A program made the position numbers and the translations under genes. A stretch of DNA of 64,000 nucleotides, from NCBI RefSeq assembly GCF_009757775.1, contig NZ_RHLK01000005.1:211767-275766 (forward strand). The letters run 5' to 3'. The first letter of the stretch is position 1; each line of letters opens with the position of its first letter. Of the stretch, positions 24,958 through 33,506 are shown piece after piece. The stretch comes from Paenibacillus lutrae. Lineage in GTDB: Bacteria > Bacillota > Bacilli > Paenibacillales > NBRC-103111. A model generated the notes under the pieces. It was not told the origin of the DNA, did no database searches, and saw only the letters and a program-made list of their open reading frames with translations.

Positions 24958-25191
24958 TCAGATACGACGGTCGGCATCTACGGGTTCATCACCACGATAA
25001 GTGCTGGACCAGCGCTGATATTCATCCTCCGCTGCGTCCTTCGTATGACCGTAACGCTCCTGCAGCTTGCCGACCAGCTTTTCTTTCTCGCCGTTAATGA
25101 CGTCCATATCATCATCTGTCAGCTTGCCCCATTGTTTTTGCGCTTCCCCTTTGAGCTGCTTCCATTTACCTTTAAATACATTGTTGTCCAT
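24958..25191 (-). CDS. csbD: CsbD family stress protein
   Basis: A 77-residue hydrophilic protein of the CsbD family, with FKGKWKQLKGEAQKQWGKLTDDD and GEKEKLVGKLQERYGHTKDAAE, the two halves of the four-helix fold. The function is unknown; members are induced by general stress, and Bacillus csbD is a sigma-B gene (established). Upstream is GTTTCG-N14-GGGTAA, a fitting sigma-B promoter. AGGAG precedes ATG 25191. Confidence 0.92.
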   Translation of the reverse strand: MDNNVFKGKWKQLKGEAQKQWGKLTDDDMDVINGEKEKLVGKLQERYGHTKDAAEDEYQRWSSTYRGDEPVDADRRI

Positions 25192-25244
25192 GGTATCTCA
25201 TCTCCTTATGGGGTTAATTGTTCCTGTATCTCTACAACTCTTAA

Positions 25245-25270
25245 TTACCCTTAGGGTCAAGGTGCGAAAC
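25245..25270 (-). promoter_or_regulatory. Sigma-B-like promoter of csbD
   Basis: On minus GTTTCG (25265-25270), 14 nt, GGGTAA (25245-25250), about 55 nt before the start codon. Confidence 0.65.
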
Positions 25271-25292
25271 AAACCTTTATGAGCCTTCGCAT

Positions 25293-25334
25293 GGAAAAAG
25301 CCGACTCTCTCGGATACCCAAGCAGCGGTCGGCT
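25293..25334 (-). terminator. Terminator-like hairpin upstream of csbD
   Basis: AGCCGAC and GTCGGCT pair around 20 nt and run into CTTTTTCC on minus. It may end transcription from the small ORF at 25453, which supports that ORF being expressed. Confidence 0.6.
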
Positions 25335-25452
25335 ACATTCATTACACCATATTTCCTCCTGTACCAACAGGGGTATATTCAATTCATATAGGGATAAAAA
25401 ATACTAATTTACAAGTTTCTGACTTACCGGAAAACGTTAAACGGACACTAAT

Positions 25453-25674
25453 TCAGCTCTTAGAGTTACCCGGGTCCTGTAATAATAGCTGTAAATCAAA
25501 TCCATCCGGACAAAAAAAAGTGTACTCCCCAGAATGCGAGAGTACCAGAACGTGTGGAGTGTGAAATTGAAGCTGACCCGTGTCTTTATTACACCATAAA
25601 TCAATAGGTCTCAAAAGGGATAAATTCAAAGCATATAGGGTACAATTGTCTACTTTGGGTACAGTTCGATACAT
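25453..25674 (-). CDS. Hypothetical 73-residue protein
   Basis: An open frame beginning MYRTVPKVDNCTLYALNL that includes LRPIDLWCNKDTG and YTFFCPDGFDLQLLLQD. It lies between two minus-strand terminators. There is no proper ribosome site before ATG 25674, and the operon terminator is only 18 nt upstream, so expression would need a promoter inside it. I recognise no family. It could be a decayed gene. Confidence 0.3.
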   Translation of the reverse strand: MYRTVPKVDNCTLYALNLSLLRPIDLWCNKDTGQLQFHTPHVLVLSHSGEYTFFCPDGFDLQLLLQDPGNSKS

Positions 25675-25690
25675 TTCTGATGACCAGCCA

Positions 25691-25728
25691 AAGAAAAAAC
25701 CTCATGTAGCCGGATAGGCGGCATGAGG
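25691..25728 (-). terminator. Terminator of the dga/DUF4310 operon
   Basis: CCTCATG/CATGAGG with inner GCCG/CGGC pairing, followed on minus by TTTTTTCTTTGG. Confidence 0.88.
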
Positions 25729-25807
25729 CCATTCCTTGTATATTGGCAGCGCTTGCTAGGCTTACACTCCTTAAAGTTCAGCTGAGCAGCAGCTTTACGA
25801 CAATCTC

Positions 25808-26530
25808 TTACGAAATCGCACGCATTAATTCTTTTACATCTTCAATGCGGGTTAAACCTGTCGCCTTGTCGATAATCGACGTGTATACGTGCGGAATTAT
25901 GATCTCAGCGCCATTCTCTGCACATACTTCTACAACACGGCCGATCGTATCGATGTCGATTCCGCCAGTCGGTTCGAAGATTTTAATGCCTTGGGCAACG
26001 GATGCTTTTACCATAGCCGCAAGCTCGTCCAGGTGATCTACGCCGCCGATCGGGTAGAATTTCACGGAGTGGATGCCGATTTCAGCGAGCATAGCTGCAG
26101 CAGCTTCACAAGAAACCGTGTCGTTCTCGAACTGGGCACTTGTCGGGCCGGTTGCGATTCTAACCTGGCCGGCAGTTCCGCTCGGGGTGATCAGAGCGTT
26201 GACCAGTGTATCCGGGCTACCCGCTGCGCGCATAGCACCCAGTGTATAGCCTGCTGCTGGGAATACTTGATTCACGTGAGCCGGTTTGGTGCGGATCGAA
26301 ACATCTACGACTTTGCTCCACATAGCCGGATCTCCTGCACCCAGACCTACCGAGACAGGCACGCCCGCTTGTTGAAACTCGTCCACTGTCTGGACGGCTT
26401 CATCTACGGAAGCGAAGTTTTTAACCATCAGTCCCACGTAAACGCGGCCTTCCGCTGCATCCACAATTTGCTTCGCGTTTTCAGCAGTTTTTGCAAGAAC
26501 ATTTAATTTGATCGTAGGTTGTTGTGACAT
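25808..26530 (-). CDS. dgaF: KDGP aldolase family protein (DgaF)
   Basis: A 240-residue aldolase of the EF_0839/DgaF group, longer than Entner-Doudoroff KDPG aldolase. It has YVGLMVKNF, VGLGAGDPAMW, KPAHVNQVFPA, HSVKFYPIGGVDHLDEL with the Schiff-base lysine candidate in VKFYP, and IFEPTGGIDIDTIG. It cleaves 2-keto-3-deoxy-6-phosphogluconate to pyruvate and glyceraldehyde-3-phosphate (established for Salmonella DgaF). It is the last gene of the eleven-gene cluster, 33 nt after dgaE. Confidence 0.88.
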   Translation of the reverse strand: MSQQPTIKLNVLAKTAENAKQIVDAAEGRVYVGLMVKNFASVDEAVQTVDEFQQAGVPVSVGLGAGDPAMWSKVVDVSIRTKPAHVNQVFPAAGYTLGAMRAAGSPDTLVNALITPSGTAGQVRIATGPTSAQFENDTVSCEAAAAMLAEIGIHSVKFYPIGGVDHLDELAAMVKASVAQGIKIFEPTGGIDIDTIGRVVEVCAENGAEIIIPHVYTSIIDKATGLTRIEDVKELMRAIS

Positions 26531-26563
26531 ATCGTTCTCTCCATCTCCCTTTTCTTTAACGGA

Positions 26564-27664
26564 TTAAGCTTGCAGAATCGCTTTGATTCTCTCCGCAATG
26601 ATCTTCTCCTGTCCAACCAGAAGCGGACGCGGGTCAATGCTGATCATGCCCAGGTTCGCATAATGATTGCGGGTATACACGGCAGGATTACCGGCTTCGA
26701 GCTCTTTAATCAGTTCATAAGCCGTCTTGCCTGCTGCCTTGGGATCAATCGTCAACTGCGCACGATAGATAGCGCGTCCCGCTTCATCCTGCAGGATAGC
26801 TCCTCTGACACCAGGAACACTCTGCAGCTCGGCGATCAGCCACTCCATACGCTCACGCTGCTGCTCGGACTCATCCGGACGGTTGTCATAACGGCGAAGC
26901 GCCGTCAGCAATCCGACGATGCCCTCTTTGCCGATCTTCATCGGGCGTCCGACTCCCTTGTACTGGGCGCGGCACGCTTCCATCAGATCCGCACGTCCGC
27001 AAATGAAGCCGGATGTCGGGCCTTCCAGTGCTTTACCGCCACTATATACCACGATTTCCACACCCATGGCAACATATTTGCGGAAATCTTCCTCGGCTGC
27101 AGCGTCTACGATCAGAGGAATCCCCTTCTCTTTGGCAATGGCAGCCATCGTCTCAATGGACTGCATTCCCTTCTGCACCGCATGGTGAGATTTCACGTAG
27201 AGCAGAGCAGCGGTTCTATCCGTAACCGCTTCTGCAATATGATCCTTCTCGACATGGTTGGCTTGGCCCACTTCAATGACCTTGCCCCCACCGATTGCGA
27301 TCATCTGTGGAATAGAGGCTCCAAAGTGAACCGAGTGTCCCTTTTGGATGATGATCTCGTTACGGAGGCCATCCGTGAGCGGAATGCGTTCAATCAGACT
27401 GAGGCTCTTGCCCGCAATAACGGCTGCGACCGAGATCGCGATGCCCCCGGCTGCTCCGGTTGTCGGACAGCCGTCTTCGGCGCCCGTCACCTCGGCAATC
27501 ACTTTGCCGGCCTGTACCATCAGTTCACTGATATCCACATAATCCTTCGCCGCCTCCGCAACAGCCGCCGCCACGTCTTCGTGGACGGCACTGGCGCCGA
27601 GTGCGGTCATTTTACCGCTTGCATTAATTACTTGTCTGCATCCGTACTGCTCAAAGATACTCAT
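26564..27664 (-). CDS. dgaE: DgaE-type PLP-dependent ammonia lyase (SelA-like)
   Basis: A 366-residue fold type I PLP enzyme related to selenocysteine synthase. It shows CRQVINASGKMTALGASAVH, GCPTTGAAGGIAIS (phosphate-binding region), IPLIVDAAAEED and the PLP lysine in YSGGKALEGPTSG. DgaE removes ammonia from D-glucosaminate-6-phosphate to give 2-keto-3-deoxy-6-phosphogluconate (established in Salmonella). It is paired with dgaF directly downstream. The real substrate here may be another amino-sugar-acid phosphate. Confidence 0.88.
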   Translation of the reverse strand: MSIFEQYGCRQVINASGKMTALGASAVHEDVAAAVAEAAKDYVDISELMVQAGKVIAEVTGAEDGCPTTGAAGGIAISVAAVIAGKSLSLIERIPLTDGLRNEIIIQKGHSVHFGASIPQMIAIGGGKVIEVGQANHVEKDHIAEAVTDRTAALLYVKSHHAVQKGMQSIETMAAIAKEKGIPLIVDAAAEEDFRKYVAMGVEIVVYSGGKALEGPTSGFICGRADLMEACRAQYKGVGRPMKIGKEGIVGLLTALRRYDNRPDESEQQRERMEWLIAELQSVPGVRGAILQDEAGRAIYRAQLTIDPKAAGKTAYELIKELEAGNPAVYTRNHYANLGMISIDPRPLLVGQEKIIAERIKAILQA

Positions 27665-27743
27665 GGTCTCTCTCCTCTATCCTTGATTTGAATCCATGGT
27701 ATGAACATCTTGCTGCTGATTTTGTATCCGTATTCCGTGTAGG

Positions 27744-28394
27744 TTATTTCGTCACGATCGGGAAGATTGCACCCAGAATCATAGCTCCGATAATCGCGCC
27801 ACCGGCAATCGGTTTTTTATAGTAGTAGAAAATAGCTGCACCGATCGTCGCACCGATTCCGACGGGAATCGAAGCCATAACCGCAGAGATTACAATCAGC
27901 GGGCCCAGATAACGGCCAGAGGCATTACCCGCTCCCATCATGACATCGGCACCAAAGGTTGAATTGGACGCATTGATCGTATATTTACGGATCAGAATGA
28001 TAACTCCGCCTACGGCTACACCAAGAACGGCTCCAGTAAGCAAAGAAAGCGGGAAGTTGGTCAGCGGAGCCGTCATGCCTGCTCCAAGCATCAGGGCAGG
28101 AACACCGATACCGATACCCGTCTGCAGGGAACCGCCGATATCCAGAATACCGACTAGCGGAGCTTCCAGAATACGGGCAAACAAGAAGCTCGCTCCGAAT
28201 GCCGCTGCGGCGCCGTAGGCACCACCTTTGATACCTGCTTCAAGCATAGCTACGATAGCAATATCGTTGAAAGCACCTACATGATATACATAGTATAAGT
28301 GAGTTCCGGCAAAAATCCCAGAGGAAAGACAAGCGACGAATAAAACAAATGCCCATTCGGAATACCAGAAGCCTTTTTGCAAGTTGTTTTCCAT
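27744..28394 (-). CDS. DUF4310 family membrane protein
   Basis: A 216-residue protein with six or more hydrophobic segments and a very Gly/Ala-rich sequence (GIKGGAYGAAAAFGASF, GVPALMLGAGMTAPLTNFP). It belongs to the conserved Enterococcus EF_0829-EF_0839-type gene set and is always found with DUF4311 and DUF4312. The role is unknown. The gene context and glycine-rich membrane helices suggest a transporter subunit (inference). It starts 2 nt after the DUF4311 stop. Confidence 0.85.
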   Translation of the reverse strand: MENNLQKGFWYSEWAFVLFVACLSSGIFAGTHLYYVYHVGAFNDIAIVAMLEAGIKGGAYGAAAAFGASFLFARILEAPLVGILDIGGSLQTGIGIGVPALMLGAGMTAPLTNFPLSLLTGAVLGVAVGGVIILIRKYTINASNSTFGADVMMGAGNASGRYLGPLIVISAVMASIPVGIGATIGAAIFYYYKKPIAGGAIIGAMILGAIFPIVTK

Positions 28395-28396
28395 GG

Positions 28397-29185
28397 TTAT
28401 TTCACCACCGATCCAAAGAATGCGTGCAGGTCAATCAGCCACTGCGGGATTGCGATGCTCATGCTCTTCAGAAGAGCCACATCGAAGGCCCGGAAGAAAC
28501 CGCTGAATACGAACAACAGAATAATGGCAACCAGCATCGTTTTGGTGATGCGGTTCCAGCCGCCGTCATCAACGCCCTTGCCGATTAGAATACCAAGCAC
28601 GATACCCGGAACTGCGTTGCCCATCACGAGATGAGAGAAGCCGCCGAGCAGAGTCGCCCACACACCAGTCCGCTTGCCTGCATCCATTGCCGCAGTCCAG
28701 AATACGATCGGCATGATCGGGTTAATCAGCCAGTTAGCGGCGGGCACCAGGACCTTGGTCGCAACCGATTGCAGCGAAGCCGGGATAGCTGCCGCAGTTG
28801 AGTTAAGCAGAGCGACAACGATCGCACCGATAATTGCGCCTGCCCAAGCCATTTTGCGCGGATCATGAAGCGTCTCTTCGAGCTTCTTGTTCCGGGATAA
28901 CAGGGCAGCCGCCGACCAGTGCGGAATAATCCGGTGATCGACGTCCTGTGTAAGTGCACCGGCACCGACTACAGATGCCCAGGCATTGAACAGAAAGCCA
29001 AGGCCAAATGAAAAGTGTGCTACCGCGTCGCCTTCACAGGCATTCAGTTCTCCGAATGTGCGGAAAGCGCCCATCCCTTGCACGTTCGGCGCATGGAACA
29101 TACGCGCCGCGCCGGCTCCAACACCAAAGCCGACAAGCAGTCCGATAATGATGGACTTAAAAATGATGGCCAATGTAATACTCAT
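28397..29185 (-). CDS. DUF4311 family membrane protein
   Basis: A 262-residue membrane protein with about seven helices. It contains IGLLVGFGVGAGAARMFHAPNVQG, FGELNACEGDAVAHFSFGLGF and a long glycine-rich loop HLVMGNAVPGIVLGILIG. The conserved Asn/Glu/Asp/His in the second block lie at the start of a helix, so they could line a substrate or ion path (inference). GGGGGA precedes ATG 29185. It is coupled to DUF4310. Confidence 0.85.
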   Translation of the reverse strand: MSITLAIIFKSIIIGLLVGFGVGAGAARMFHAPNVQGMGAFRTFGELNACEGDAVAHFSFGLGFLFNAWASVVGAGALTQDVDHRIIPHWSAAALLSRNKKLEETLHDPRKMAWAGAIIGAIVVALLNSTAAAIPASLQSVATKVLVPAANWLINPIMPIVFWTAAMDAGKRTGVWATLLGGFSHLVMGNAVPGIVLGILIGKGVDDGGWNRITKTMLVAIILLFVFSGFFRAFDVALLKSMSIAIPQWLIDLHAFFGSVVK

Positions 29186-29264
29186 ATGAATCCCCCAAAA
29201 CTTCAGAATACAGGCAGCTTCCTAAATCCACTCTCTATCTCTCTAGTCATCTCAGCCCTGTCTT

Positions 29265-29603
29265 TTAACGCATTTTGAGAATGCGCTGGTATTTACTGAG
29301 ATTCTCGGCGTTTTCAGTAAACTCAAGCTCGTCAAGGTTCACATATTTCAGCTTCACCGTTATCCGCAGCGTTACATCATAACGGGTCCGATTTCGCGGA
29401 AAGAACAGTCCGAGAAACTTCTCGCGGTACTGTGTCACGTTGGCCGAAACGATCTCCACTTCCTGCGGCTCAATTTGCATGAGCACATCGGTTGTTTCCC
29501 TTGAAATTTGACCTTTCATACGGGTAAGGGCCTGCTGAAATGCGCCCTGCTTCGTTTCCGAGGACCCACTGACAACGAGCGTTAACGGTTTTTGCTGAAA
29601 CAT
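29265..29603 (-). CDS. DUF4312 family protein
   Basis: A 112-residue soluble protein, EF_0831-like, with KPLTLVVSGSSETKQGAFQQALTRMKGQI and a beta-rich second half (FFPRNRTRYDVTLRITVKLKYVN). The function is unknown and it has no membrane helix. It is encoded 8 nt after the SFCGS gene and 79 nt before DUF4311, suggesting a cytosolic subunit of the same complex (inference). Confidence 0.85.
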   Translation of the reverse strand: MFQQKPLTLVVSGSSETKQGAFQQALTRMKGQISRETTDVLMQIEPQEVEIVSANVTQYREKFLGLFFPRNRTRYDVTLRITVKLKYVNLDELEFTENAENLSKYQRILKMR

Positions 29604-29611
29604 AGTTTGCC

Positions 29612-29977
29612 TTACCTCCCGTTTACTTTTTTATATTCATCGGTCAAACGGCGTCCAAGCTCTTCGACGTCCATAAAACCGAAACCAAGCACTTTTTTAC
29701 CTTCACGAATGGCTGTAACTCCGGCATCAATCGAACGCATTCCGAATTCCATCGGATATTTATATTTGGTGTTAGCTGTAACGGCACCCGCACCGCCGCT
29801 GCCACAGAACGAGATGCCGAAATCCGCGTTTTCTTTGTTCATAACGTCCCCGAGTTTCATGTCTGCGCCGACACCAGGAATCACAATCGCGATTCCGCCT
29901 GCCGCCTCGACACCTTTAGCAACATTCTGCCCTTTACCTAAACGATCGCCAATAACTACTTTCACTTTGTTTTCCAT
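29612..29977 (-). CDS. SFCGS family glycine-rich protein
   Basis: A 121-residue cytosolic protein with the family motif FGISFCGSGGAGAVTANT near residue 70. The start KVKVVIGDRLGKGQNVAKGV resembles an alpha/beta fold. The CGSGGAGA loop recalls the phospho-cysteine P-loop of PTS EIIB proteins (C-G-x-G-x-x-x-S), but in EIIBs the cysteine is near the N-terminus, so homology is not shown. Within an operon that has HPr and enzyme I it is the best candidate phospho-acceptor (inference). Confidence 0.82.
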   Translation of the reverse strand: MENKVKVVIGDRLGKGQNVAKGVEAAGGIAIVIPGVGADMKLGDVMNKENADFGISFCGSGGAGAVTANTKYKYPMEFGMRSIDAGVTAIREGKKVLGFGFMDVEELGRRLTDEYKKVNGR

Positions 29978-29992
29978 GGATTTTCACTCCTG

Positions 29993-30355
29993 TTAGTTAG
30001 ATTTGGCAGCTTCAAAATGAACTGCCAGGAAAAAGACTTCCGCATCATCCAGCTTCCTTGTAGGAGGGAACTGATAGCTGCTGAACAGACGTTTACTCAG
30101 TTCGATAGACTCCGTACTCAGCTCTTCGAACATCTCCGGCTCAATTTCCGGCAAATATTCATCCAGGTCCACTCTTCTCAGAAAAGCAAGAAGATGTATG
30201 CCTATAATAACGGCTTTCGTGTGCGGGATGCTTAGACTAATATCTTCAGACATGAGCCGAAGATCCGTAAGAAGGGTTTGAACAATCTCTAATTTCTCTG
30301 CGGAAGCTTCCGTTTTCTGCGGAATTTCTTCCATGACTTCATTTAGGTTGAACAT
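29993..30355 (-). CDS. Small PRD-like protein (EF_0829 type)
   Basis: A 120-residue helical protein similar to a single PTS regulation domain: SIPHTKAVIIGIHLLAFLRRVD, then AEVFFLAVHFEAAK. Two histidines (IPHTKA and AVHFE) are in the places where PRDs are phosphorylated by HPr or EIIB. It has no DNA-binding part, so it may modulate the operon regulator or the transporter (inference). Its start overlaps the metallohydrolase stop by 13 nt. GGAG precedes ATG 30355 by about 10 nt. Confidence 0.8.
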   Translation of the reverse strand: MFNLNEVMEEIPQKTEASAEKLEIVQTLLTDLRLMSEDISLSIPHTKAVIIGIHLLAFLRRVDLDEYLPEIEPEMFEELSTESIELSKRLFSSYQFPPTRKLDDAEVFFLAVHFEAAKSN

Positions 30356-31476
30356 GAGTATATCTCTCCAGCTCTTATGGTATATTGTGGAATAAGCTGC
30401 TGGTTGTACGCTATGGTTTTGCCCTCCGCATCCTTAAGCAGAACAGGCTCCTCTTCGATCCGGAAGATGGTAATGTCGGCTTCTGAACCTTCTTTCAAGG
30501 TCCCGATTTCTGTTTCCAGTCCAAGTACTTTGGCGGGCGCGGAAGTCGCCCACGCAATAACCTCTTCCAGGGTGTAACCGAGCGCCAGCAGTTTGGTCAT
30601 GGTAATCGCCTGGCTGTACACAGGCCCTTCAACTAAATTAACAAGATAAAGATCGGTAGAGATCGAGTACGGATGAATTCCCAGCTCTTTGGCTTTGATC
30701 ATCGTATCGAAACTGAAGCTTGAGCTGCCGTGTCCGACGTCGAACAGAACACCGCGCTCAAGCGCAGCGGCTGCCTGCGGAATCAAGGAACCGTCCGCGT
30801 CCAGGATGCCGCCTGCTTTACCATGGAAAGCGTGGGTAACAACATCTCCCGCTTCAAGCAGATCCAGCACATCACCGAGTGCCGGCGGCGCATTGCCTAC
30901 ATGAACCATCACCGGCAGGCCTGCTTCTCTCGCCGTATCCTTCGCGATCTCAAGCGGGCGGATACCGCTGGTTTTCACAACCGAGCCGCTCATTCTAGCC
31001 TTGATTCCGATAATACTGTCGCGGTGGCGCTCAATGACCTCAAGCGTCGCTTTGGGATCAAGCTTCGCTAGATCAGCCAGCTCAGAGCGACCCTCGGCAA
31101 GTCCGGGTGCAGAGATATTCAGCCAGGCCAGTACCCGGCTCTTGCTCGGCTCGATGCTTCTTTTAACAAAATCCTCATAATTCGCAAAGCCGGAGCTGCC
31201 TGCATCTACGACTGTCGTAACGCCCTGGTCGATTCCGACACGGTCCGGAGCAACGCCCATCTCCTGCACACCCTCATAGATGTGGGTATGAATATCAATA
31301 AAGCCCGGTGATACGTAACAACCGGCAGCATCCAACGTTCTCTCTGCCTCAACAGCCGTTCCCGGCTCCACTACTCCAACAATACGCCCTTGGCTGACGA
31401 GGACATCCCCCGCGCCGGATCTACCCGTAGAAGGATCAACGATCGTCCCGCCAACTATTAGCAATTCCGCTTTCAT
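30343..31476 (-). CDS. Amidohydrolase/deacetylase family metallohydrolase (EF_0837 type)
   Basis: A 377-residue amidohydrolase-superfamily enzyme. Metal ligands are seen as DIHTHIYEG, the carboxylated-lysine candidate in IIGIKARMSGS, VMVHVGN, VTHAFHG and a downstream aspartate region (ISTDLYLV). Relatives are annotated as deacetylases, which would fit removing an N-acetyl group before DgaE acts (inference). AGGAG precedes ATG 31476, and it begins 2 nt after the regulator gene, so the two are coupled. Confidence 0.87.
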   Translation of the reverse strand: MKAELLIVGGTIVDPSTGRSGAGDVLVSQGRIVGVVEPGTAVEAERTLDAAGCYVSPGFIDIHTHIYEGVQEMGVAPDRVGIDQGVTTVVDAGSSGFANYEDFVKRSIEPSKSRVLAWLNISAPGLAEGRSELADLAKLDPKATLEVIERHRDSIIGIKARMSGSVVKTSGIRPLEIAKDTAREAGLPVMVHVGNAPPALGDVLDLLEAGDVVTHAFHGKAGGILDADGSLIPQAAAALERGVLFDVGHGSSSFSFDTMIKAKELGIHPYSISTDLYLVNLVEGPVYSQAITMTKLLALGYTLEEVIAWATSAPAKVLGLETEIGTLKEGSEADITIFRIEEEPVLLKDAEGKTIAYNQQLIPQYTIRAGEIYSCST

Positions 31477-31478
31477 CT

Positions 31479-33401
31479 TTACGAACTCCTTTCAAAATAC
31501 CTTAAAATGGCCATGATTTCGCCTTCTGTCGCATGAATCCGATGTTCGGAAAGCAGCTCCTTCAAGTGCTGCACCGCTTCCCCTCCGATACCTTCAGGAA
31601 CGGCTGAAATGCCGGTCTGAACATAAGCCGTATCAAATGCAATGCGGTTCATCATAAAAAGCAAATGAAGCGTTAAGCCTTCCATTCTGTCTTCGCTCAG
31701 GTAGTCTGCGAAACGGGTCCGGATAGCCCGGCTAAGCTCGAAGCCTTTCCAGATAATATCTTGAAACTTCTGTTCTAAATAAGACAGCTCGGGCCTTTGC
31801 AAACTATCGTTCACCCGCGCCAGCGGATCATGGGGGGCCCGCGTCTCTTCCAGATGATCCAGCCTCAAACGTATCGATTTGAAATCATTCTTATCCGGGA
31901 TCGGATTGACCACAACGACAGGCACAGGCGATTCGATCGGAAAAATACTGATAACCAGATCAAAATCGGTGACAATCTGTTTCTCAAACTCCATCACCGA
32001 ACAAAAAGCCGCAACATGGAGCGTTTTGATCTCATTCTCGATAACCGTTTTCAAAAGCTTCGATGTTCCCCGTCCGGTACCGCATACAACCAGCGCTTTA
32101 TAGACCTGAGTTTCCTGACGCCGTTCAAAAGCAGCCTGGAAGTGAAGAACTATATAGGCTACGTCGGAATCAGAGAGCGTTATGCCGTAAGGAGCGAATA
32201 CTTCCTGGCAGGCTTGCCGGACAGGATCGAACATCTGGCGGTAAGAACGCATAATTTCATGCAGCAAGGGATTGGGATCGGCGATTCCGTAGCTGTATTT
32301 GTTGAGTTTGTCGGCGACGTGAGCGTGCAGATACTGCATGAGATCGGGATCCTGCCGGAACCGGACGCGTACGGCTTCGCTGACCAGATCGATAAGCGTC
32401 TTCGTGACCAGATAAGCGTCAGGCAGCAGCTGCCCCGTCTCATCTTTATCCTTCAGCATCTGAGGTATCATGCCGATTGCAGGCAAACTGACGTAACGGA
32501 TGCTTTCGTCGGTAAAATCCCGCTCAAGCACAGCGGATAGTCCGGTCAGCTGGTCACGGAACAGTTCCGTGATGCACGTATGATGCCGGGTCAGTGCGCG
32601 GGGCGGTGAGAGCGGCGTCTGCTGAATCAGACCGGCTTCATTCTCACCTTCTACTGTAAAATTCCCGCGGATGACGATACAGAGCCGGATAAACACGCCA
32701 ATGATCGCATTATCCGTCAGCAGGATGTGCGTCCTCTCGCGCGTCTTTCTCACTAGACTTCCGACCAGTTGGAAAATACGGTCGAGATCCCCGACCGGCA
32801 CCAGGAACCATTCCAGCAGCTTGCTGAAGTGGAGCTTAGGCTTTCTTTCCCGGACAACTCCCTGCACGATCTGGAACATGTCGTTACCGTCTAGCAGATC
32901 CTGGATAATATTCTCCAGTACTGCGCGTTTTCGAATCCGGGGGCCGCCCACCTTGATTCCGTGCCTGCTGCGGACCAGCTCCAGGTTCGAATGGAGGAGC
33001 AGCTGCTGCGCAATGGCAAGATCGGCCTGCACCGTATTCCGGCTTACCTCATGTTTGCTCATCAGCTCGCCGATCGTCACATAGCCATCGCTTAGCAAAA
33101 GCTCAATGAGCATATACCTCATGCGGTCCTGCTGATTAAGAAAAACATGCTCGCTTACCGCATCCAGCCGTTCCAGGAGATGAATCCTCTCCGCATCCCC
33201 GCACTCAATCCAGATCCCTTTGTTTGGTCTGGACTGAAGTTCGATGCTCTCCTGCTGAAGCCAGATTCTTATGGCCTCCAGATCATATTTGACGGTCCGC
33301 TCACTGACTTGGAATTCTTCCGCACATTCCTTGATCCTCAGAGGACTCCGTGAATAGACGATTTTTTTGAGCAATGCACGAGATCGTGTAGTTAACGTCA
33401 T
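31479..33401 (-). CDS. BglG/MtlR-like PRD transcription regulator
   Basis: A 640-residue regulator. It has an N-terminal HTH (about 1-60, RIKECAEEFQVSERTVKYDLEAI), a second Mga-like HTH (about 85-145, ELMSKHEVSRNTVQADL), and two PRDs (about 180-415, with HVADKLNKY and YIVLHFQAAF). An EIIB-Gat-like domain has cysteine in ALVVCGTGRGTSKLL. The end is a further helical PRD-like domain, not EIIA. Such proteins are DNA-binding activators switched by PTS phosphorylation (family knowledge). ATG 33401 has AGGAGGG upstream; the TTG at 33425 is rejected. Confidence 0.85.
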   Translation of the reverse strand: MTLTTRSRALLKKIVYSRSPLRIKECAEEFQVSERTVKYDLEAIRIWLQQESIELQSRPNKGIWIECGDAERIHLLERLDAVSEHVFLNQQDRMRYMLIELLLSDGYVTIGELMSKHEVSRNTVQADLAIAQQLLLHSNLELVRSRHGIKVGGPRIRKRAVLENIIQDLLDGNDMFQIVQGVVRERKPKLHFSKLLEWFLVPVGDLDRIFQLVGSLVRKTRERTHILLTDNAIIGVFIRLCIVIRGNFTVEGENEAGLIQQTPLSPPRALTRHHTCITELFRDQLTGLSAVLERDFTDESIRYVSLPAIGMIPQMLKDKDETGQLLPDAYLVTKTLIDLVSEAVRVRFRQDPDLMQYLHAHVADKLNKYSYGIADPNPLLHEIMRSYRQMFDPVRQACQEVFAPYGITLSDSDVAYIVLHFQAAFERRQETQVYKALVVCGTGRGTSKLLKTVIENEIKTLHVAAFCSVMEFEKQIVTDFDLVISIFPIESPVPVVVVNPIPDKNDFKSIRLRLDHLEETRAPHDPLARVNDSLQRPELSYLEQKFQDIIWKGFELSRAIRTRFADYLSEDRMEGLTLHLLFMMNRIAFDTAYVQTGISAVPEGIGGEAVQHLKELLSEHRIHATEGEIMAILRYFERSS

Positions 33402-33436
33402 CAGTAATCCCTCCTGCAAGTACAACCTTGTCGTCT

Positions 33437-33467
33437 ATTGTACCACTTCATATCCTCTTCCATGGAA
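33437..33467 (-). promoter_or_regulatory. Possible internal promoter and palindrome before the PRD regulator
   Basis: In the 105-nt gap after ptsI, minus reads TGGTACAAT (TACAAT 33437-33442, extended -10). A palindrome TTCCATGGAA (33458-33467) covers the -35 position. It would let the regulator and downstream genes be transcribed apart from ptsHI. Confidence 0.4.
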
Positions 33468-33506
33468 GGAATTCATCGTGATTCGGCAAGAGCGGCCGCT
33501 ACAGGC

